Of a DNA stretch of 64,000 bases, positions 17,241 through 26,367 are shown piece after piece (the stretch's first letter is position 1; the number at the start of each line of letters is the position of its first letter). Under the pieces are notes generated by a model. It did not search any database, had not been told where the DNA came from, and saw nothing but the letters and a program-made list of their open reading frames with translations. The DNA lies in NCBI RefSeq assembly GCF_014205015.1, contig NZ_JACHMO010000001.1, positions 4,774,001 through 4,838,000 on the forward strand. The letters run 5' to 3'. The position numbers and the translations under genes were made by a program. Source of the DNA: Saccharothrix ecbatanensis. GTDB lineage: Bacteria > Actinomycetota > Actinomycetes > Mycobacteriales > Pseudonocardiaceae.

Positions 17241-17711
17241 GTGGTCGCCCCGGTCCGTGTCCGCGCCCTCCAATGGGTGTTGGTGTTGGCGCTCGCGATC
17301 GCGGTCGTGGGGATGCACCACCTGAGCGGTCACGGGGCCGGTCATTCCGACGCCGGGATGAACGCCGGGATGCCAGCGGCCGTCGCGGTCGAGTCCGTCG
17401 CGGTCGACTGCTGTGCCGGGCACGTGGGCATGGCCGAGCCGCTGCCCGCGATGTCCACCCTGTCCTCGGTGCCGACGGCGACCTTGATGCCCTCGATGCC
17501 CGAGCCGTCCGGACAGGACCTGTTGCACCTGTGCCTGGCCGTGCTCGTCGCGGCGCTCGGGCTGGGGCTGTTCCTGCGCGCCCTGCGCCGAAGCCCGGTC
17601 TGCGACCTCGTCGGCGCGTTCGTCACCCGGACGATCGGGCGGCGTCCACCACTTCCTCCGCCACGCGGCGCGCCCGCCGTGCTGGCCTCCCTCTGCGTGC
17701 TTCGGCTGTGA
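17241..17711 (+). CDS. DUF6153-like membrane protein, His/Met-rich
   Basis: 156 residues. A first membrane segment (about 9-25, LQWVLVLALAIAVVGMHHLS) is followed by an exported loop rich in His, Met, Ser and a CC pair (MHHLSGHGAGHSDAGM, then VDCCAGHVGM). A second membrane segment (about 93-115) precedes a basic tail. The layout matches small DUF6153-type proteins found beside copper-resistance genes. The His/Met loop could bind copper, but this is inference from composition and neighbours. Start GTG at 17241. Confidence 0.7.
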   Translation: MVAPVRVRALQWVLVLALAIAVVGMHHLSGHGAGHSDAGMNAGMPAAVAVESVAVDCCAGHVGMAEPLPAMSTLSSVPTATLMPSMPEPSGQDLLHLCLAVLVAALGLGLFLRALRRSPVCDLVGAFVTRTIGRRPPLPPPRGAPAVLASLCVLRL

Positions 17712-17741
17712 CAGGTCGCGCGTCGATCGTCCTCAAAGGAC

Positions 17742-17755
17742 TGGACGCGCGTCCA
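17742..17755. promoter_or_regulatory. Perfect 14-bp palindrome upstream of the DUF305 gene
   Basis: TGGACGCGCGTCCA, 43 bp before the DUF305 start. It could be an operator or part of a leader hairpin. No matching regulator was recognised. Confidence 0.3.
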
Positions 17756-17798
17756 CACCACACCGCCAGGTCGGCACACACAGAGGAAACACCACACC

Positions 17799-18413
17799 AT
17801 GACCAGGAACCACCTGGTCGTGGCGGCGCTTGCCGTCATGACCACCGTCCTCACCGCATGCGGCGGGAGCACGGACCACGGCACGGATCACGGCACGAGC
17901 ACCACCAGCGCCCAGGCGACGACGGGCTCCGCCGCCGCGCCGTCCGGTGAGCACAACGACGCGGACATCGCCTTCGCGCAAGGCATGATCCCGCACCACG
18001 AGGGCGCGATCCGGATGGCGCGGCTCGCGCCGAGCCGCACCACCGACACCCGGATCCTCGACCTCGCGGCACGCGTCGAGAAGGCACAGGACCCGGAGAT
18101 CAAGACCATGACCGCGTGGCTGGACGCCTGGGGCGCGAGCGCCAAGCCGGGCGGCGGCCACGACGGTCACGGCTCGTCCATGCCCGGCATGAGCGACGAG
18201 GACACCGCCAAGCTGGAGGCGGCCAAGGACGCCGACTTCGACCGGACGTTCCTGGAGCTCATGATCGAGCACCACCAGGGCGCGATCGACATGGCGAACG
18301 TGCTGCTCGGCTCGGGCCGGAACGCGGGCGCCAAGCAGCTGGCCGGAGAGATCGTCTCGGCTCAGCAGGCCGAGATCACCGAGATGGAAGGCCTGCTCAA
18401 GACCGTCGGCTGA
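17799..18413 (+). CDS. DUF305 lipoprotein, copper-associated
   Basis: 204 residues. The signal peptide ends in a lipobox (VLTAC, Cys near 21), so it is anchored outside the membrane, followed by a His/Thr/Ser linker. The two DUF305 halves each carry a Met/His-His metal-binding signature: FAQGMIPHHEGAIRMARLA and LELMIEHHQGAIDMANVLL. DUF305 proteins commonly accompany copper and other metal resistance genes, which fits the 17-27 kb region. Its 3' end overlaps the convergent gene by 17 bp. Confidence 0.88.
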   Translation: MTRNHLVVAALAVMTTVLTACGGSTDHGTDHGTSTTSAQATTGSAAAPSGEHNDADIAFAQGMIPHHEGAIRMARLAPSRTTDTRILDLAARVEKAQDPEIKTMTAWLDAWGASAKPGGGHDGHGSSMPGMSDEDTAKLEAAKDADFDRTFLELMIEHHQGAIDMANVLLGSGRNAGAKQLAGEIVSAQQAEITEMEGLLKTVG

Positions 18414-18909
18414 GCCTGGACGCGAACGCCGTGACGCCCTGGGGCTTGTACACGCTCAGGGCCGTCGCGGCGACCAGCACGGCCATCGCGGCCACGGCGT
18501 CGACCAGGAGTTGGACCCGCATCCCGTCGTGGTCCGCGCCGAGCGACGACGTGGCCGCCGCCGAGGCCAGGTGGCCGATCGGGTTGGTGTGCACCAGCAG
18601 CACGATCGTGGCCAGCGCGGTGAGCACCAGTTTGATCAGCACCCAGTAGTGCCGGAACAGCCCCCACTGCGTGCCCAGACCCTGGATCACGCCCGTGACC
18701 AGCGAAGCCACGCTCAGCGGCACGATCACGAACCACGTGGTCGGCTCCATCGCCAGGTACGCGGCCCGCGTCAGCCCGTCGTCCCGGGCGGTCAGGCCCA
18801 CGACGGCCAGCGCGAGGAAGCTCGCGACCGCGCCGAGCCAGCCGACCGACGTCAGCACGTGCGCGGTGAGCGCGAGCTTGCGCGCCCCCGGCTTCATCAG
18901 CGACGTCAT
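18397..18909 (-). CDS. DUF2269-like integral membrane protein
   Basis: About 170 residues, four membrane segments. An early His in KLALTAHVLTSVGWLGAVAS is the usual first-helix signature of these small membrane proteins, and a second region has HYWVLIKLVLTALA. The frame can be extended upstream to 18999, but the ATG at 18909 overlaps by one base the stop (TGATG) of the 39-codon gene before it, which fixes the start. Function unknown; neighbours suggest a metal or redox role. Confidence 0.75.
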   Translation of the reverse strand: MTSLMKPGARKLALTAHVLTSVGWLGAVASFLALAVVGLTARDDGLTRAAYLAMEPTTWFVIVPLSVASLVTGVIQGLGTQWGLFRHYWVLIKLVLTALATIVLLVHTNPIGHLASAAATSSLGADHDGMRVQLLVDAVAAMAVLVAATALSVYKPQGVTAFASRLSRRS

Positions 18910-19028
18910 CAGTGGCCGCTCGGGCTGTTGCCGGTGAGGTGCAGGACCACGAACGCCACGAACCCGACCAAGGCCACCGCACCCCAGACTTTCACCCAAC
19001 GCGGCACGCCGACCGACTGTTCACCCAT
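18909..19028 (-). CDS. 39-aa single-span membrane protein
   Basis: A small gene. It encodes a short polar start (MGEQSVGVPRW), one hydrophobic span (VWGAVALVGFVAFVVLHLTG) and a short Ser/Gly/His tail. The stop codon shares its A with the ATG of the next gene (TGATG), so the two are very probably translationally coupled and may form a complex. High third-position GC supports coding. Function unknown. Confidence 0.7.
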   Translation of the reverse strand: MGEQSVGVPRWVKVWGAVALVGFVAFVVLHLTGNSPSGH

Positions 19029-19040
19029 GTCACACCTCGA

Positions 19041-19061
19041 TGTCTCGGATTTATCGAGACA
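19041..19061. promoter_or_regulatory. TetR-type operator candidate
   Basis: TGTCTCG and CGAGACA are perfect inverted arms around seven A/T-rich bases (GATTTAT). The site is in the 89-bp gap between the leftward 39-aa/DUF2269 pair and the rightward TetR gene, the standard position for a TetR repressor controlling itself and a divergent target. Confidence 0.6.
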
Positions 19062-19117
19062 CTGTGTCACGTCCTCGGTCACGGTGTCCAGACCACGTCG
19101 TCCCGTACAGTGACCGG

Positions 19118-19687
19118 GTGCCCAGGTTGTGGAACGACACGATCGACGCGCACCGCCGTGCGGTGCGGGACGCGACCCTCGACGCGACCGCCGCGCTGGT
19201 GGCCGAGCAGGGCCTGACGTCCGTGACGATGTCGCGGATCGCGGAGAAGGCCGGCATCGGGCGTGCCACGCTCTACAAGTACTTCCCGGACGTCGAAGCG
19301 GTCCTGATGGCGTGGCACGAACGCCAGGTCGCCACCCACCTCGACCACCTCACCGCCGTCCGCGACCAGGGCGGCAGCCCCGCGGAACGCCTCCGCGCCG
19401 TCCTCCACGCCTACGCGTTCATGTCACGGGCGAAGGGCAACCACAGCCCCGGCCTCTCCGCCGTCCTGCACCAGGGTGAGCACATGGCCAGGGCGCACGG
19501 GCACCTCCGCGACTTCCTCCGCGAGCTGCTGGCCGAAGGCGTCGAGGCAGGCGAACTGCGTGACGACGTCGACCCCGCCGAGCTCGCCGGCTACTGCCTG
19601 CACGCGCTGGGCGCGGCGACCGACCTGCCGTCCGAGGACGCGGTCCACCGCCTGGTCGTGGTCACGTTGGACGGTCTGCGCAAGTAA
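19118..19687 (+). CDS. TetR-family transcriptional regulator
   Basis: 189 residues. The N-terminal helix-turn-helix reads GLTSVTMSRIAEKAGIGRAT then LYKYFPDVEAVLMAW. The C-terminal ligand-binding domain is all-helical. GTG at 19118 is favoured because it starts just before the first conserved helix and leaves the palindrome at 19041 in the promoter; the open frame itself reaches back to 19040. Likely represses the divergent membrane-protein pair and itself. Confidence 0.88.
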   Translation: MPRLWNDTIDAHRRAVRDATLDATAALVAEQGLTSVTMSRIAEKAGIGRATLYKYFPDVEAVLMAWHERQVATHLDHLTAVRDQGGSPAERLRAVLHAYAFMSRAKGNHSPGLSAVLHQGEHMARAHGHLRDFLRELLAEGVEAGELRDDVDPAELAGYCLHALGAATDLPSEDAVHRLVVVTLDGLRK

Positions 19688-19704
19688 GAACGGGCCTGGG
19701 GCAG

Positions 19705-19738
19705 CAGTCTGCCCGACACCGTGGCGCCGGGCAGACTG
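19705..19738. terminator. Bidirectional terminator-like hairpin
   Basis: CAGTCTGCCCG (19705-19715) and CGGGCAGACTG (19728-19738) form a perfect 11-bp stem with a 12-base loop, between the convergent TetR and MFS genes. Confidence 0.75.
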
Positions 19739-19757
19739 GTCGGTTCGCACTTCCGGT

Positions 19758-21170
19758 TCACACTTCGGCGGGAACCGGCTCCTGCCGGACAACCCGACCG
19801 CGCAACGTGAACGCGGCCAGCAGTGCGGCGGCCAAGGCCACCAGCGCGGCCCCGGTGAACGCCGCCGAGTAGCCGTCGGTCAACGCGACCGCGTCACCCA
19901 GCCGGTCCGCGCCCTGCGACGTCGCCACCGCCGTCATCGCGGCCAGGCCGAGCGCCGAGCCGATCTGGTAGGTGGTGTTGACGATGCCCGACGCGAGCCC
20001 GCCCTGTTCCGGCGTGACGCCGCCGATCGCGGTCAGCGTGGCCGGGATGAAGACCAGCGCCATGCCGACCGCCGAGATCAGCGAACCGGGCAGCACATCG
20101 GCGACGAAGCTGCCGTCCGGATCGGCGGTGGCCAGCAGGCCCAGACCGGCGGCCAGCACGGCCAGGCCCGCGACGATCAGCGGCTTGGTGCCGAAGCGGC
20201 CGATCAGGCGACCGGTCACCGTCGTCATCAGCACCGTCATCAACACGGTCATCGGCAGCAGCGCCGCGCCGCTGGCGAACGAGTCGAACCCGAGCACCTG
20301 CTGGACGTAGAGGTTGAGGAAGTACCACATCGGGATCCACGCCGCGCCCAGCAGCGCCATCGCCACGTTCGACGCCGCGAGGTCGGGCGTGCGCCAGACC
20401 TTCAACGGCATCAACGGGTTCTTGGCCGCCCGCTGCACCAGCAGGAACGCGATCAGCAGCACCACCGCCGCGCCGAGCTGCACGAGCGTGGAGGTCGACG
20501 TCCAGCCCCGTTCGGGCGCCTGCACGATGGCGTAGACCGCCAGCGCCAGCCCACCCGTGACCGCGACCGCTCCCCCGACGTCCAGCCCACCGCTGCGACC
20601 GGGGACGACGGGCAGCAGCTTCGGCGTGAGGGCGAGGGTCAGGACGCCGATCGGGACGTAGATGACGAACACCCACGGCCAGCTCAGCCACTCGGTGATC
20701 ACGCCGCCGAGGAACACGCCCGCCGTGCCACCGGCCGGGGCCGCCGCGCCGTAGAAGGCCATCGCCTTGGGGAGTTCGGTCGGCTGACCGGCGAACAACA
20801 CCATGAGCAACGTCATCGCGGCCGGTGCGATGAGGGCCGCGCCGACGCCCTGCACGGCGCGTCCGACGACCTCCGTGCCCGCGCCGCTCGCCGCCGCCGC
20901 GATCACCGAACCGACGATGAGGGTCGTCCAGCCGACGGCGAACACGCGGCGTGCTCCCCAGAGGTCGGCTAGTCGGCCGCCGAGCAGGAGCAGGCCGCCC
21001 AGTGCCACCGCGTAGGCGTTGAACACCCACTGGAGCCCGCCGGGCGTGAAGCCCAGGTCGCGCTGCATGTCCGGCAGCGCCACGGCGATGATCGAGGTGT
21101 CCATGATGACCATGAACTGCGCCGCGGCGAGCACGACCAGTGCCCACCAGCGCCGGGGATCGGGGTTCAT
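19758..21170 (-). CDS. MFS transporter, DHA2/EmrB-QacA family (14 TMS)
   Basis: 470 residues. Motif D1-like sequence AAAQFMVIMDTSIIAVALPD starts the first helix. GGLLLLGGRLADLWGARRVF is the loop 2-3 motif A, and AVQGVGAALIAPAAMTLLM covers motif C-region helices. About 14 membrane segments. The frame runs upstream to 21407, but ATG at 21170 matches the family N-terminus. Two palindromes of the ATACCC-GGGTAT type lie 26-78 bp upstream; one is identical to the site before csoR. Copper-responsive expression is therefore likely, though the substrate (metal complex or drug) is unknown. Confidence 0.88.
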   Translation of the reverse strand: MNPDPRRWWALVVLAAAQFMVIMDTSIIAVALPDMQRDLGFTPGGLQWVFNAYAVALGGLLLLGGRLADLWGARRVFAVGWTTLIVGSVIAAAASGAGTEVVGRAVQGVGAALIAPAAMTLLMVLFAGQPTELPKAMAFYGAAAPAGGTAGVFLGGVITEWLSWPWVFVIYVPIGVLTLALTPKLLPVVPGRSGGLDVGGAVAVTGGLALAVYAIVQAPERGWTSTSTLVQLGAAVVLLIAFLLVQRAAKNPLMPLKVWRTPDLAASNVAMALLGAAWIPMWYFLNLYVQQVLGFDSFASGAALLPMTVLMTVLMTTVTGRLIGRFGTKPLIVAGLAVLAAGLGLLATADPDGSFVADVLPGSLISAVGMALVFIPATLTAIGGVTPEQGGLASGIVNTTYQIGSALGLAAMTAVATSQGADRLGDAVALTDGYSAAFTGAALVALAAALLAAFTLRGRVVRQEPVPAEV

Positions 21171-21194
21171 GACGGGTCCTTCCGAGTTGTCGTT

Positions 21195-21213
21195 GATACC
21201 CCCAGGGGGTATC
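21195..21213. promoter_or_regulatory. CsoR-type operator 1 (MFS/BlaI divergent promoter)
   Basis: GATACCCCCAGGGGGTATC, a perfect 19-bp palindrome. The 17-bp core at 21196-21212 is identical to the one at 26713-26729 in front of csoR. Copper-sensing CsoR proteins bind G/C-tract palindromes with TA-flanked arms of this kind. Confidence 0.75.
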
Positions 21214-21231
21214 TGCAAGACGGACGTTAAC

Positions 21232-21248
21232 ATACCCCTGACGGGTAT
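21232..21248. promoter_or_regulatory. CsoR-type operator 2 (degenerate centre)
   Basis: ATACCC-CTGAC-GGGTAT: same outer arms and same 17-bp length as operator 1, with a changed centre. The two centres are 36 bp apart. This copy is nearer the rightward BlaI gene, so each divergent gene may have its own site. Confidence 0.6.
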
Positions 21249-21303
21249 CAAGGTGAACTGGATCACGGTCGCCGGATACGATGGCCGCGCCGAAGGGGGC
21301 GTG

Positions 21304-21663
21304 ATGCGAGGACTGGGCGAGTTGGAAGCGGCGGTGATGGACGTGCTGTGGCGCACGTCGGAACCGCTGAAGGTCCGTGAGGTGATGGACCGGTTGGACA
21401 CGGGCAAGCAGCTCGCCTACACCACGGTCATGACCGTCCTGGACAACCTGCACCGCAAGGGGTGGGCGGTCCGCGAGCTGGACGGCAAGGCGTACCGGTA
21501 CGAGCCCGCGATGAGCCGGGCCGAGGCGGCGTCGGCGGCGTTGCGCGAGGTGCTCGACTCGTCGGGTGACCCGGAGGCGGTGCTGCTCCACTTCGCCCGG
21601 TCGGCGTCGGACCGGGAGACCGAGCTGCTGCGCAAGGCGTTGCCCCGGAAGCGCCGGAAGTGA
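21304..21663 (+). CDS. BlaI/MecI/CopY-family winged-helix repressor
   Basis: 119 residues. Winged-helix motif LGELEAAVMDVLWRTSEPLK, recognition region TGKQLAYTTVMTVLDNLHRK and wing GWAVRELDGKAYRYEPAMS. The C-terminal half gives the dimer interface and a basic tail. ATG at 21304 follows a GGGGGC site; GTG at 21301 is an alternative. Its stop overlaps the start of an M56 peptidase gene (GTGA), the standard BlaI-BlaR-type arrangement. No TACA/TGTA BlaI box was seen; the nearby sites are CsoR-type. Confidence 0.87.
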   Translation: MRGLGELEAAVMDVLWRTSEPLKVREVMDRLDTGKQLAYTTVMTVLDNLHRKGWAVRELDGKAYRYEPAMSRAEAASAALREVLDSSGDPEAVLLHFARSASDRETELLRKALPRKRRK

Positions 21664-22601
21664 CCGTCGCGGTCGCGTTGATGCTCGGGGCGGGGCTGGT
21701 CGCCTGGTTCGGGCCACGCGGACTGCGACGGCTGACGGCGGTCGGCGTGCACCCGCGGGTGGTGCTGGTGGCGTGGTTGTCGTCGATCGTCAGCGTGGTG
21801 ACCACTTCTGGTCTCGCCGTCACCGCGCTGGTGCTGCCCGATCACGGCGCGCACGCGTTCGCCGGTTTCCCGCACTGCTTCGAGGTGCTGCTCCACGGGT
21901 CGCCGCCGCGGGTGGAGGCGTTGAGCGGTGCGGTCGGCGTGCTGTTGCTGGCCGGGCTCCTGGTGCGGCTCGCGGTCATGGGGACAGGGCTCGTGCGGCG
22001 GCGGGCGCGGGCGCGGCGGGAGCACTTGGCGGTGCTGCGGTTGGCGGCGCGGCTGGAGCCGGGCAGTCCGACGATGCTGTGGCTGGACCACGAGGAGCCG
22101 TTGGCGTTCAGCCTGGCGGGGTGTCCGGGGGTGGTCGTCGCCACGGAAGGGCTGGCGCGCCGGTTGGCCGGTGCGCAGGTGGACGCGGTGCTGGTGCACG
22201 AGCGGGCGCACCTGCGTGGGCGGCACCACCTGCTGATCACGGCGGCCGACGCGGTGTCGGCGCTGCTGCCGTTCCTGCCCCTGTTCCGGCAGGCGCCGAC
22301 GGCGGTGCGGGAGTTGGTGGAGCTGGCGGCGGACGCGGCGGCGGTGCGGGTGTGCGGTGCGGCGGTGGTTCGTGCGGCTTTGACGGCCGTTACGGGGGAT
22401 GGTGCGCCTGGTTCGGCGTTGGCTATGGGCCGTGACGCGGTGGAGGCGCGGCTGGCGCACCTCCGTTACGCGGACCACCACCCCGGCCGCACCCGCACCG
22501 CCGTGACCTGCGGCATCGCCGGCGTGATCACCATGGCCCTGCCGCCGTTCGCGGCCCTCAGCGGCCTACTCACCCTAGTCACCCTCACCTGCTCCGCGTG
22601 A
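21660..22601 (+). CDS. M56-family membrane metallopeptidase (BlaR1-like, no sensor domain)
   Basis: 313 residues. Zinc peptidase motif HERAH in AVLVHERAHLRGRHH near 180-190, with several membrane segments before and after. Unlike staphylococcal BlaR1 there is no penicillin-binding sensor domain, the usual form in actinobacteria. It probably cleaves or inactivates the co-transcribed BlaI-type repressor. GTG start overlaps the preceding stop. The final bases, including the TGA, fall inside a copy of a repeat (CGTGAGTCC...), so the extreme C-terminus (LTCSA) may have been set by repeat insertion. Confidence 0.83.
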   Translation: MTVAVALMLGAGLVAWFGPRGLRRLTAVGVHPRVVLVAWLSSIVSVVTTSGLAVTALVLPDHGAHAFAGFPHCFEVLLHGSPPRVEALSGAVGVLLLAGLLVRLAVMGTGLVRRRARARREHLAVLRLAARLEPGSPTMLWLDHEEPLAFSLAGCPGVVVATEGLARRLAGAQVDAVLVHERAHLRGRHHLLITAADAVSALLPFLPLFRQAPTAVRELVELAADAAAVRVCGAAVVRAALTAVTGDGAPGSALAMGRDAVEARLAHLRYADHHPGRTRTAVTCGIAGVITMALPPFAALSGLLTLVTLTCSA

Positions 22602-22758
22602 GTCCTACGTTCACGTCGCGTGAGTCCTACGTTCGGAACCCCCGAGTTCAACGCTCAGTACAAGATCGACTGTTCTGAGCGTTGAACTCGGGGGTCCTGA
22701 ACGTAGGACACGGTGGTCCTGAAGGTACGACTCACGCGTTCTGAACGTAGGACTCACG
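22597..22758. repeat. Compound inverted-repeat element (REP-like) spanning both stop codons
   Basis: The unit CGTGAGTCCTACGTTC occurs forward at 22597 and 22619, and inverted and partly degenerate near 22699, 22721 and 22743. In the middle, CCCCCGAGTTCAACGCTCAG (22639-22658) faces its perfect complement (22675-22694) across a 16-base loop. Including the flanking units, the stem approaches 40 bp. A one-mismatch relative of the 20-base arm occurs at 63226-63245, showing a dispersed family. It ends both convergent genes and may also act as a terminator. Confidence 0.9.
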
Positions 22759-25044
22759 GGTTGTGGGGGTTGAGGTGGTTGGGGTGGGGGCCGGGAGGGG
22801 GGTGGAGGTGGTGGTGCTGCGGAAGCCTCGTAGGCGGAGGCTGTTGCTGACCACGAAGACCGAGGAGAACGCCATGGCGGCGCCGGCGATCATCGGGTTC
22901 AGGAGGCCGGCCGCGGCCAAGGGCAGGGCCGCCACGTTGTAGGCGAACGCCCAGAACAGGTTGCCCTTGATCGTGGCCAGCGTGCGGCGCGAGAGCCTGA
23001 TCGCGTCGACCGCGGCGAGCAGGTCACCGCGCACGAGGGTCAGGTCGCTGGCCTCGATCGCGGCGTCCGTGCCGGTGCCCATGGCCAGCCCGAGGTCCGC
23101 CTTGGCGAGCGCGGCGGCGTCGTTGACACCGTCACCGACCATCGCCACGACCTTGCCCTCGGCCTGGAGCCGGGCGACGACGTCGACCTTGTCGGCGGGC
23201 ATGACCTCGGCGATGACCTCGTCGATGCCCACCTCGGCCGCCACCGCACGCGCCGCGGCCTCGTTGTCGCCGGTCAGCAGCACCGGGGTCAAGCCCAGCG
23301 CCCGCAGCTGACGGATGGCCTCGGCGGACGTCGGCTTCACCGTGTCCGCGACGACCAGGACCGCACGAGCCTCGCCGTCCCAGGCCACCAGGACCGCGGT
23401 GCGACCCTGCTGCTCGGCCGTCTGCTTCGCCTCGGCAAGAGAACTGGCAAGTGAACCGTCCAGGTGGACGCCCCACTCGGCCAGCAGCCGCTCCCGCCCG
23501 ACGATCACCGCGTGACCGTCGACCACGCCCTGCACACCGAGCCCTTCGAGGTTCTGGAAGTCCTCGACGGACGGCAGCTCGCCGACCCGCTCCGCCGCGC
23601 CGACCGCGATGGCCTTCGCGATCGGGTGCTCGGAGGCGTGCTCCAACGCCCCGGCGAGCCGCAGCACCGACTCCTCGTCCACACCCGAAGCGGTGTGCAC
23701 GGCCACCAGGCTCATCCGGCCCGCGGTGACGGTGCCGGTCTTGTCCAGCACCACCGTGTCCACCCGACGGGTCGACTCCAGCACCTCGGGCCCCTTGATG
23801 ATGATGCCCAGCTGCGCGCCACGCCCCGTCCCGACCAGCAACGCCGTCGGCGTGGCCAGCCCCAGGGCGCACGGGCACGCGATGATCAGCACCGCGACCG
23901 CCGCCGTGAACGCCGCCGACACACCGCCACCGGCGCCGAGCCAGAACGCCAGCGTCCCGACCGACAACGCGATCACGATCGGCACGAACACCGCCGAGAT
24001 CCGGTCCGCCAGCCGCTGCGCCTCGGCCTTGCCGTTCTGCGCGTCCTCGACCAGCTTCGCCATCTGCGCCAGCTGCGTGTCCGACCCGACCCGCGTGGCA
24101 CGCACGACCAGCCGACCGCCCGCGTTCACCGTCGCCCCGACGACCGCGTCACCGGGGCCGACCTCGACCGGCACCGACTCGCCGGTCAGCATGCTCGCGT
24201 CGACCGCCGAACTGCCCTCCGCCACCACGCCGTCGGTGGCGATCTTCTCGCCCGGACGCACCACGAACCGGTCGCCGACCGCCAACTCCGCGATCGGCAC
24301 GCGCACCTCACGGCCGTCACGCAGCACGGCGACGTCCTTCGCGCCGAGCTCCAGCAACGCCCGCAGCGCCGCACCCGCCCGCCGCTTGGACTTCGCCTCG
24401 AAGTACCGGCCCGCCAGGATGAACGTCGTCACCCCGGCCGCGACCTCCAGGTAGATCGCCCCCGCGCCGTCACCACGCGAGATGGTGAACTCGAACGGGT
24501 GCGTCATGCCCGGCGTCCCGGCCGTGCCGAACAGCAGCGCGTACAGCGACCAGGCGAACGCCGCGATCGTGCCCATCGAGATCAACGTGTCCATGGTGGC
24601 CGCGCCGTGCCGCAGGTTCGCCCAGGCGGCCCGGTGGAACGGCCACGCGCCCCACACCAGCACCGGAGCGGCCAACGTCAGCGAGATCCACTGCCAGTAG
24701 GTGAACTGCAAGGCCGGGATCATGGCCAGCAGCACCACCGGCACGGACAGCACCGTCGACGCGATGAGCCGCTGCCGCAACGCCGCCGTCGGGTCCACCT
24801 CCGCGGGCGCCTCGGCCGACGGGGTCTCGACGACCGGCAACGCGGCCTGGTACCCGGCGGCCTCGACCTGCTCCACCAGCGTCAACGGGTCCACGTCCGC
24901 CGGGAACGTGACGCGGGCCTTCTCGGTGGCGTAGTTGACCGTCGCGGTCACGCCGTCCAGCTTGTTCAGCTTGCGTTCGATCCGGGACGCGCAGGAGGCG
25001 CACGTCATGCCCGTGATCGCCAGCTCGATCTGCGACTCAGCCAT
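22732..25044 (-). CDS. copA: Copper-translocating P1B-type ATPase CopA
   Basis: 770 residues. One N-terminal metal-binding domain (MTCASC, Cys near 15 and 18), TGES actuator motif ([10 protein letters not shown]), membrane metal site CPC in [12 protein letters not shown], phosphorylation motif DKTGTVT, SEHPIA and hinge [12 protein letters not shown] are all present. This is the Cu(I)-export P1B-1 set. Start ATG at 25044 overlaps the preceding gene by 8 bp; longer in-frame extensions have no support. The last residues (RESYVQNA) and the stop are encoded by two copies of the repeat described at 22597-22758, so the native C-terminus has been altered. Confidence 0.95.
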   Translation of the reverse strand: MAESQIELAITGMTCASCASRIERKLNKLDGVTATVNYATEKARVTFPADVDPLTLVEQVEAAGYQAALPVVETPSAEAPAEVDPTAALRQRLIASTVLSVPVVLLAMIPALQFTYWQWISLTLAAPVLVWGAWPFHRAAWANLRHGAATMDTLISMGTIAAFAWSLYALLFGTAGTPGMTHPFEFTISRGDGAGAIYLEVAAGVTTFILAGRYFEAKSKRRAGAALRALLELGAKDVAVLRDGREVRVPIAELAVGDRFVVRPGEKIATDGVVAEGSSAVDASMLTGESVPVEVGPGDAVVGATVNAGGRLVVRATRVGSDTQLAQMAKLVEDAQNGKAEAQRLADRISAVFVPIVIALSVGTLAFWLGAGGGVSAAFTAAVAVLIIACPCALGLATPTALLVGTGRGAQLGIIIKGPEVLESTRRVDTVVLDKTGTVTAGRMSLVAVHTASGVDEESVLRLAGALEHASEHPIAKAIAVGAAERVGELPSVEDFQNLEGLGVQGVVDGHAVIVGRERLLAEWGVHLDGSLASSLAEAKQTAEQQGRTAVLVAWDGEARAVLVVADTVKPTSAEAIRQLRALGLTPVLLTGDNEAAARAVAAEVGIDEVIAEVMPADKVDVVARLQAEGKVVAMVGDGVNDAAALAKADLGLAMGTGTDAAIEASDLTLVRGDLLAAVDAIRLSRRTLATIKGNLFWAFAYNVAALPLAAAGLLNPMIAGAAMAFSSVFVVSNSLRLRGFRSTTTSTPLPAPTPTTSTPTTRESYVQNA

Positions 25045-26023
25045 GACCGTGTCCTTCCTTCTCCTCAACGGGCACTGTCTCGACGGGCGCTTCCTCGACG
25101 GGCGTCTGCGCAGTAGGCGGGGTTCCCGCTGTGTCCACGGTGAACTCGGCGGTCCGCACGACCCCGTTGTGCTGGAAGTCCAGGAACAACCGGTAGCCAC
25201 CGGCCGACGGGACCTCGGCCACGAACGCGATCTCCGGCCCGGCCGCCGTCTTGCCGTCACCGGGAGTGCCCTCGGGATGCACGTGAAGGTACGCCAAGTC
25301 ACCCTGGCGCAACGCGACGAGGTGCCCGTACGCGGCCAGGTAGGGCTGGAGGTCGGTGACCGGCGCGCCGTCCTTGCTCACGGTCAGTCGCACCGGGGAA
25401 GCCTTGCCCGCCACCAGGTCACCGTCCAAACGCACCTGGTAACCGTCCACTTCGGCCACCCGTGAAGGCGCGTAGGCACGAGGTTCGAAGTTGCCCGCGA
25501 CCGACACGTCGACACCCAGCGTGTCCGCTTCGGCACCCGTCGGCTTGAAGTCGGCGAACACCCGGTAAGAGCCCGCCTCGGTGACGTCCAGCGGCACGGT
25601 CCACGTGCCGTCCGCCGCCATCTCCGGGTGGACGTGCCGGTAGCCGGACGTGTCGCGCCGGACCACGATCAGGTGCATCCGCTTGTCGTGCTCGACGTCG
25701 AACGCGGTCACCGCGGCGCCGTCCGGGCCGGTGATGCGGAATGAGAAGGAGTTGTTCCCCGTGGTCAGCGTCGTGTCGGTGGGCGTGAGGGTGTAACCGC
25801 CCCTGGACGACGCCAGCCCGCCGGGCTGGTCGTTCGCGGCCTCCGCGACGGTGCCGCTGTGGTCGTCCCCGTGGCCGGCGCCCTCAGCGCCGGACGTCCC
25901 GTCGGCACCGCGCGGGGCGGCTTCGACGGAAAAGGGACCGACAGCGCTACCGGCCGCCCAGGCGCCACCGGCGACCAGGGCGAGTACCGCACCGTAGGCG
26001 GAGAGCTTCGCTGCTGTGTTCAT
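25037..26023 (-). CDS. Exported YtkA-like copper-operon protein
   Basis: 328 residues. An N-terminal signal/anchor ([20 protein letters not shown]) precedes an acidic Gly/His linker, then two beta-rich segments with Met/His patterns ([28 protein letters not shown]). The C-terminus ends in Glu and a GHGHG tail. Such proteins are frequent between copZ and copA in actinobacterial copper operons. The His clusters suggest periplasm-side copper binding. No enzymatic motif was seen. The stop overlaps copA, so it is co-translated. Confidence 0.75.
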   Translation of the reverse strand: MNTAAKLSAYGAVLALVAGGAWAAGSAVGPFSVEAAPRGADGTSGAEGAGHGDDHSGTVAEAANDQPGGLASSRGGYTLTPTDTTLTTGNNSFSFRITGPDGAAVTAFDVEHDKRMHLIVVRRDTSGYRHVHPEMAADGTWTVPLDVTEAGSYRVFADFKPTGAEADTLGVDVSVAGNFEPRAYAPSRVAEVDGYQVRLDGDLVAGKASPVRLTVSKDGAPVTDLQPYLAAYGHLVALRQGDLAYLHVHPEGTPGDGKTAAGPEIAFVAEVPSAGGYRLFLDFQHNGVVRTAEFTVDTAGTPPTAQTPVEEAPVETVPVEEKEGHGHG

Positions 26024-26134
26024 GTGCTCAGGTCCTCGAGACTGGTGGAGCCCGCCGCACGGGCGGGCTCCGGATCGGCCACTGTGCCGTTCGTGCCTGT
26101 CTTCACCTCGACCGGCCGAGACCGGTCATGCCGT

Positions 26135-26341
26135 TCAGCCGGCGAGCGCGTAGCCCGCTTCCTCGACCGCCGCACGCACGTCCGCCTCCGCGACCGGGGC
26201 CGCGCTGGTGACCTTGACCGCGCCGGTCGGCAGGTCGACGGCCACGTCGGTCACGCCGTCGATCTTGGTGACCTCCTCGGTCACGGACGCGACGCAGTGG
26301 CCGCAGGTCATGCCGGTGACGGTGTAAGTGGACTCGGCCAT
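26135..26341 (-). CDS. copZ: Heavy-metal-associated copper chaperone CopZ
   Basis: 68 residues, a single ferredoxin-like HMA domain with MTCGHC (Cys 13 and 16) binding Cu(I), followed by the usual Val/Glu-rich strands and GYALAG end. It delivers copper to CopA and to CsoR in the cytosol. It sits between csoR (26 bp upstream) and the exported protein, in one operon. Confidence 0.94.
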   Translation of the reverse strand: MAESTYTVTGMTCGHCVASVTEEVTKIDGVTDVAVDLPTGAVKVTSAAPVAEADVRAAVEEAGYALAG

Positions 26342-26367
26342 CGGGTGCTCCTCGTAGTCGTTTCGGT

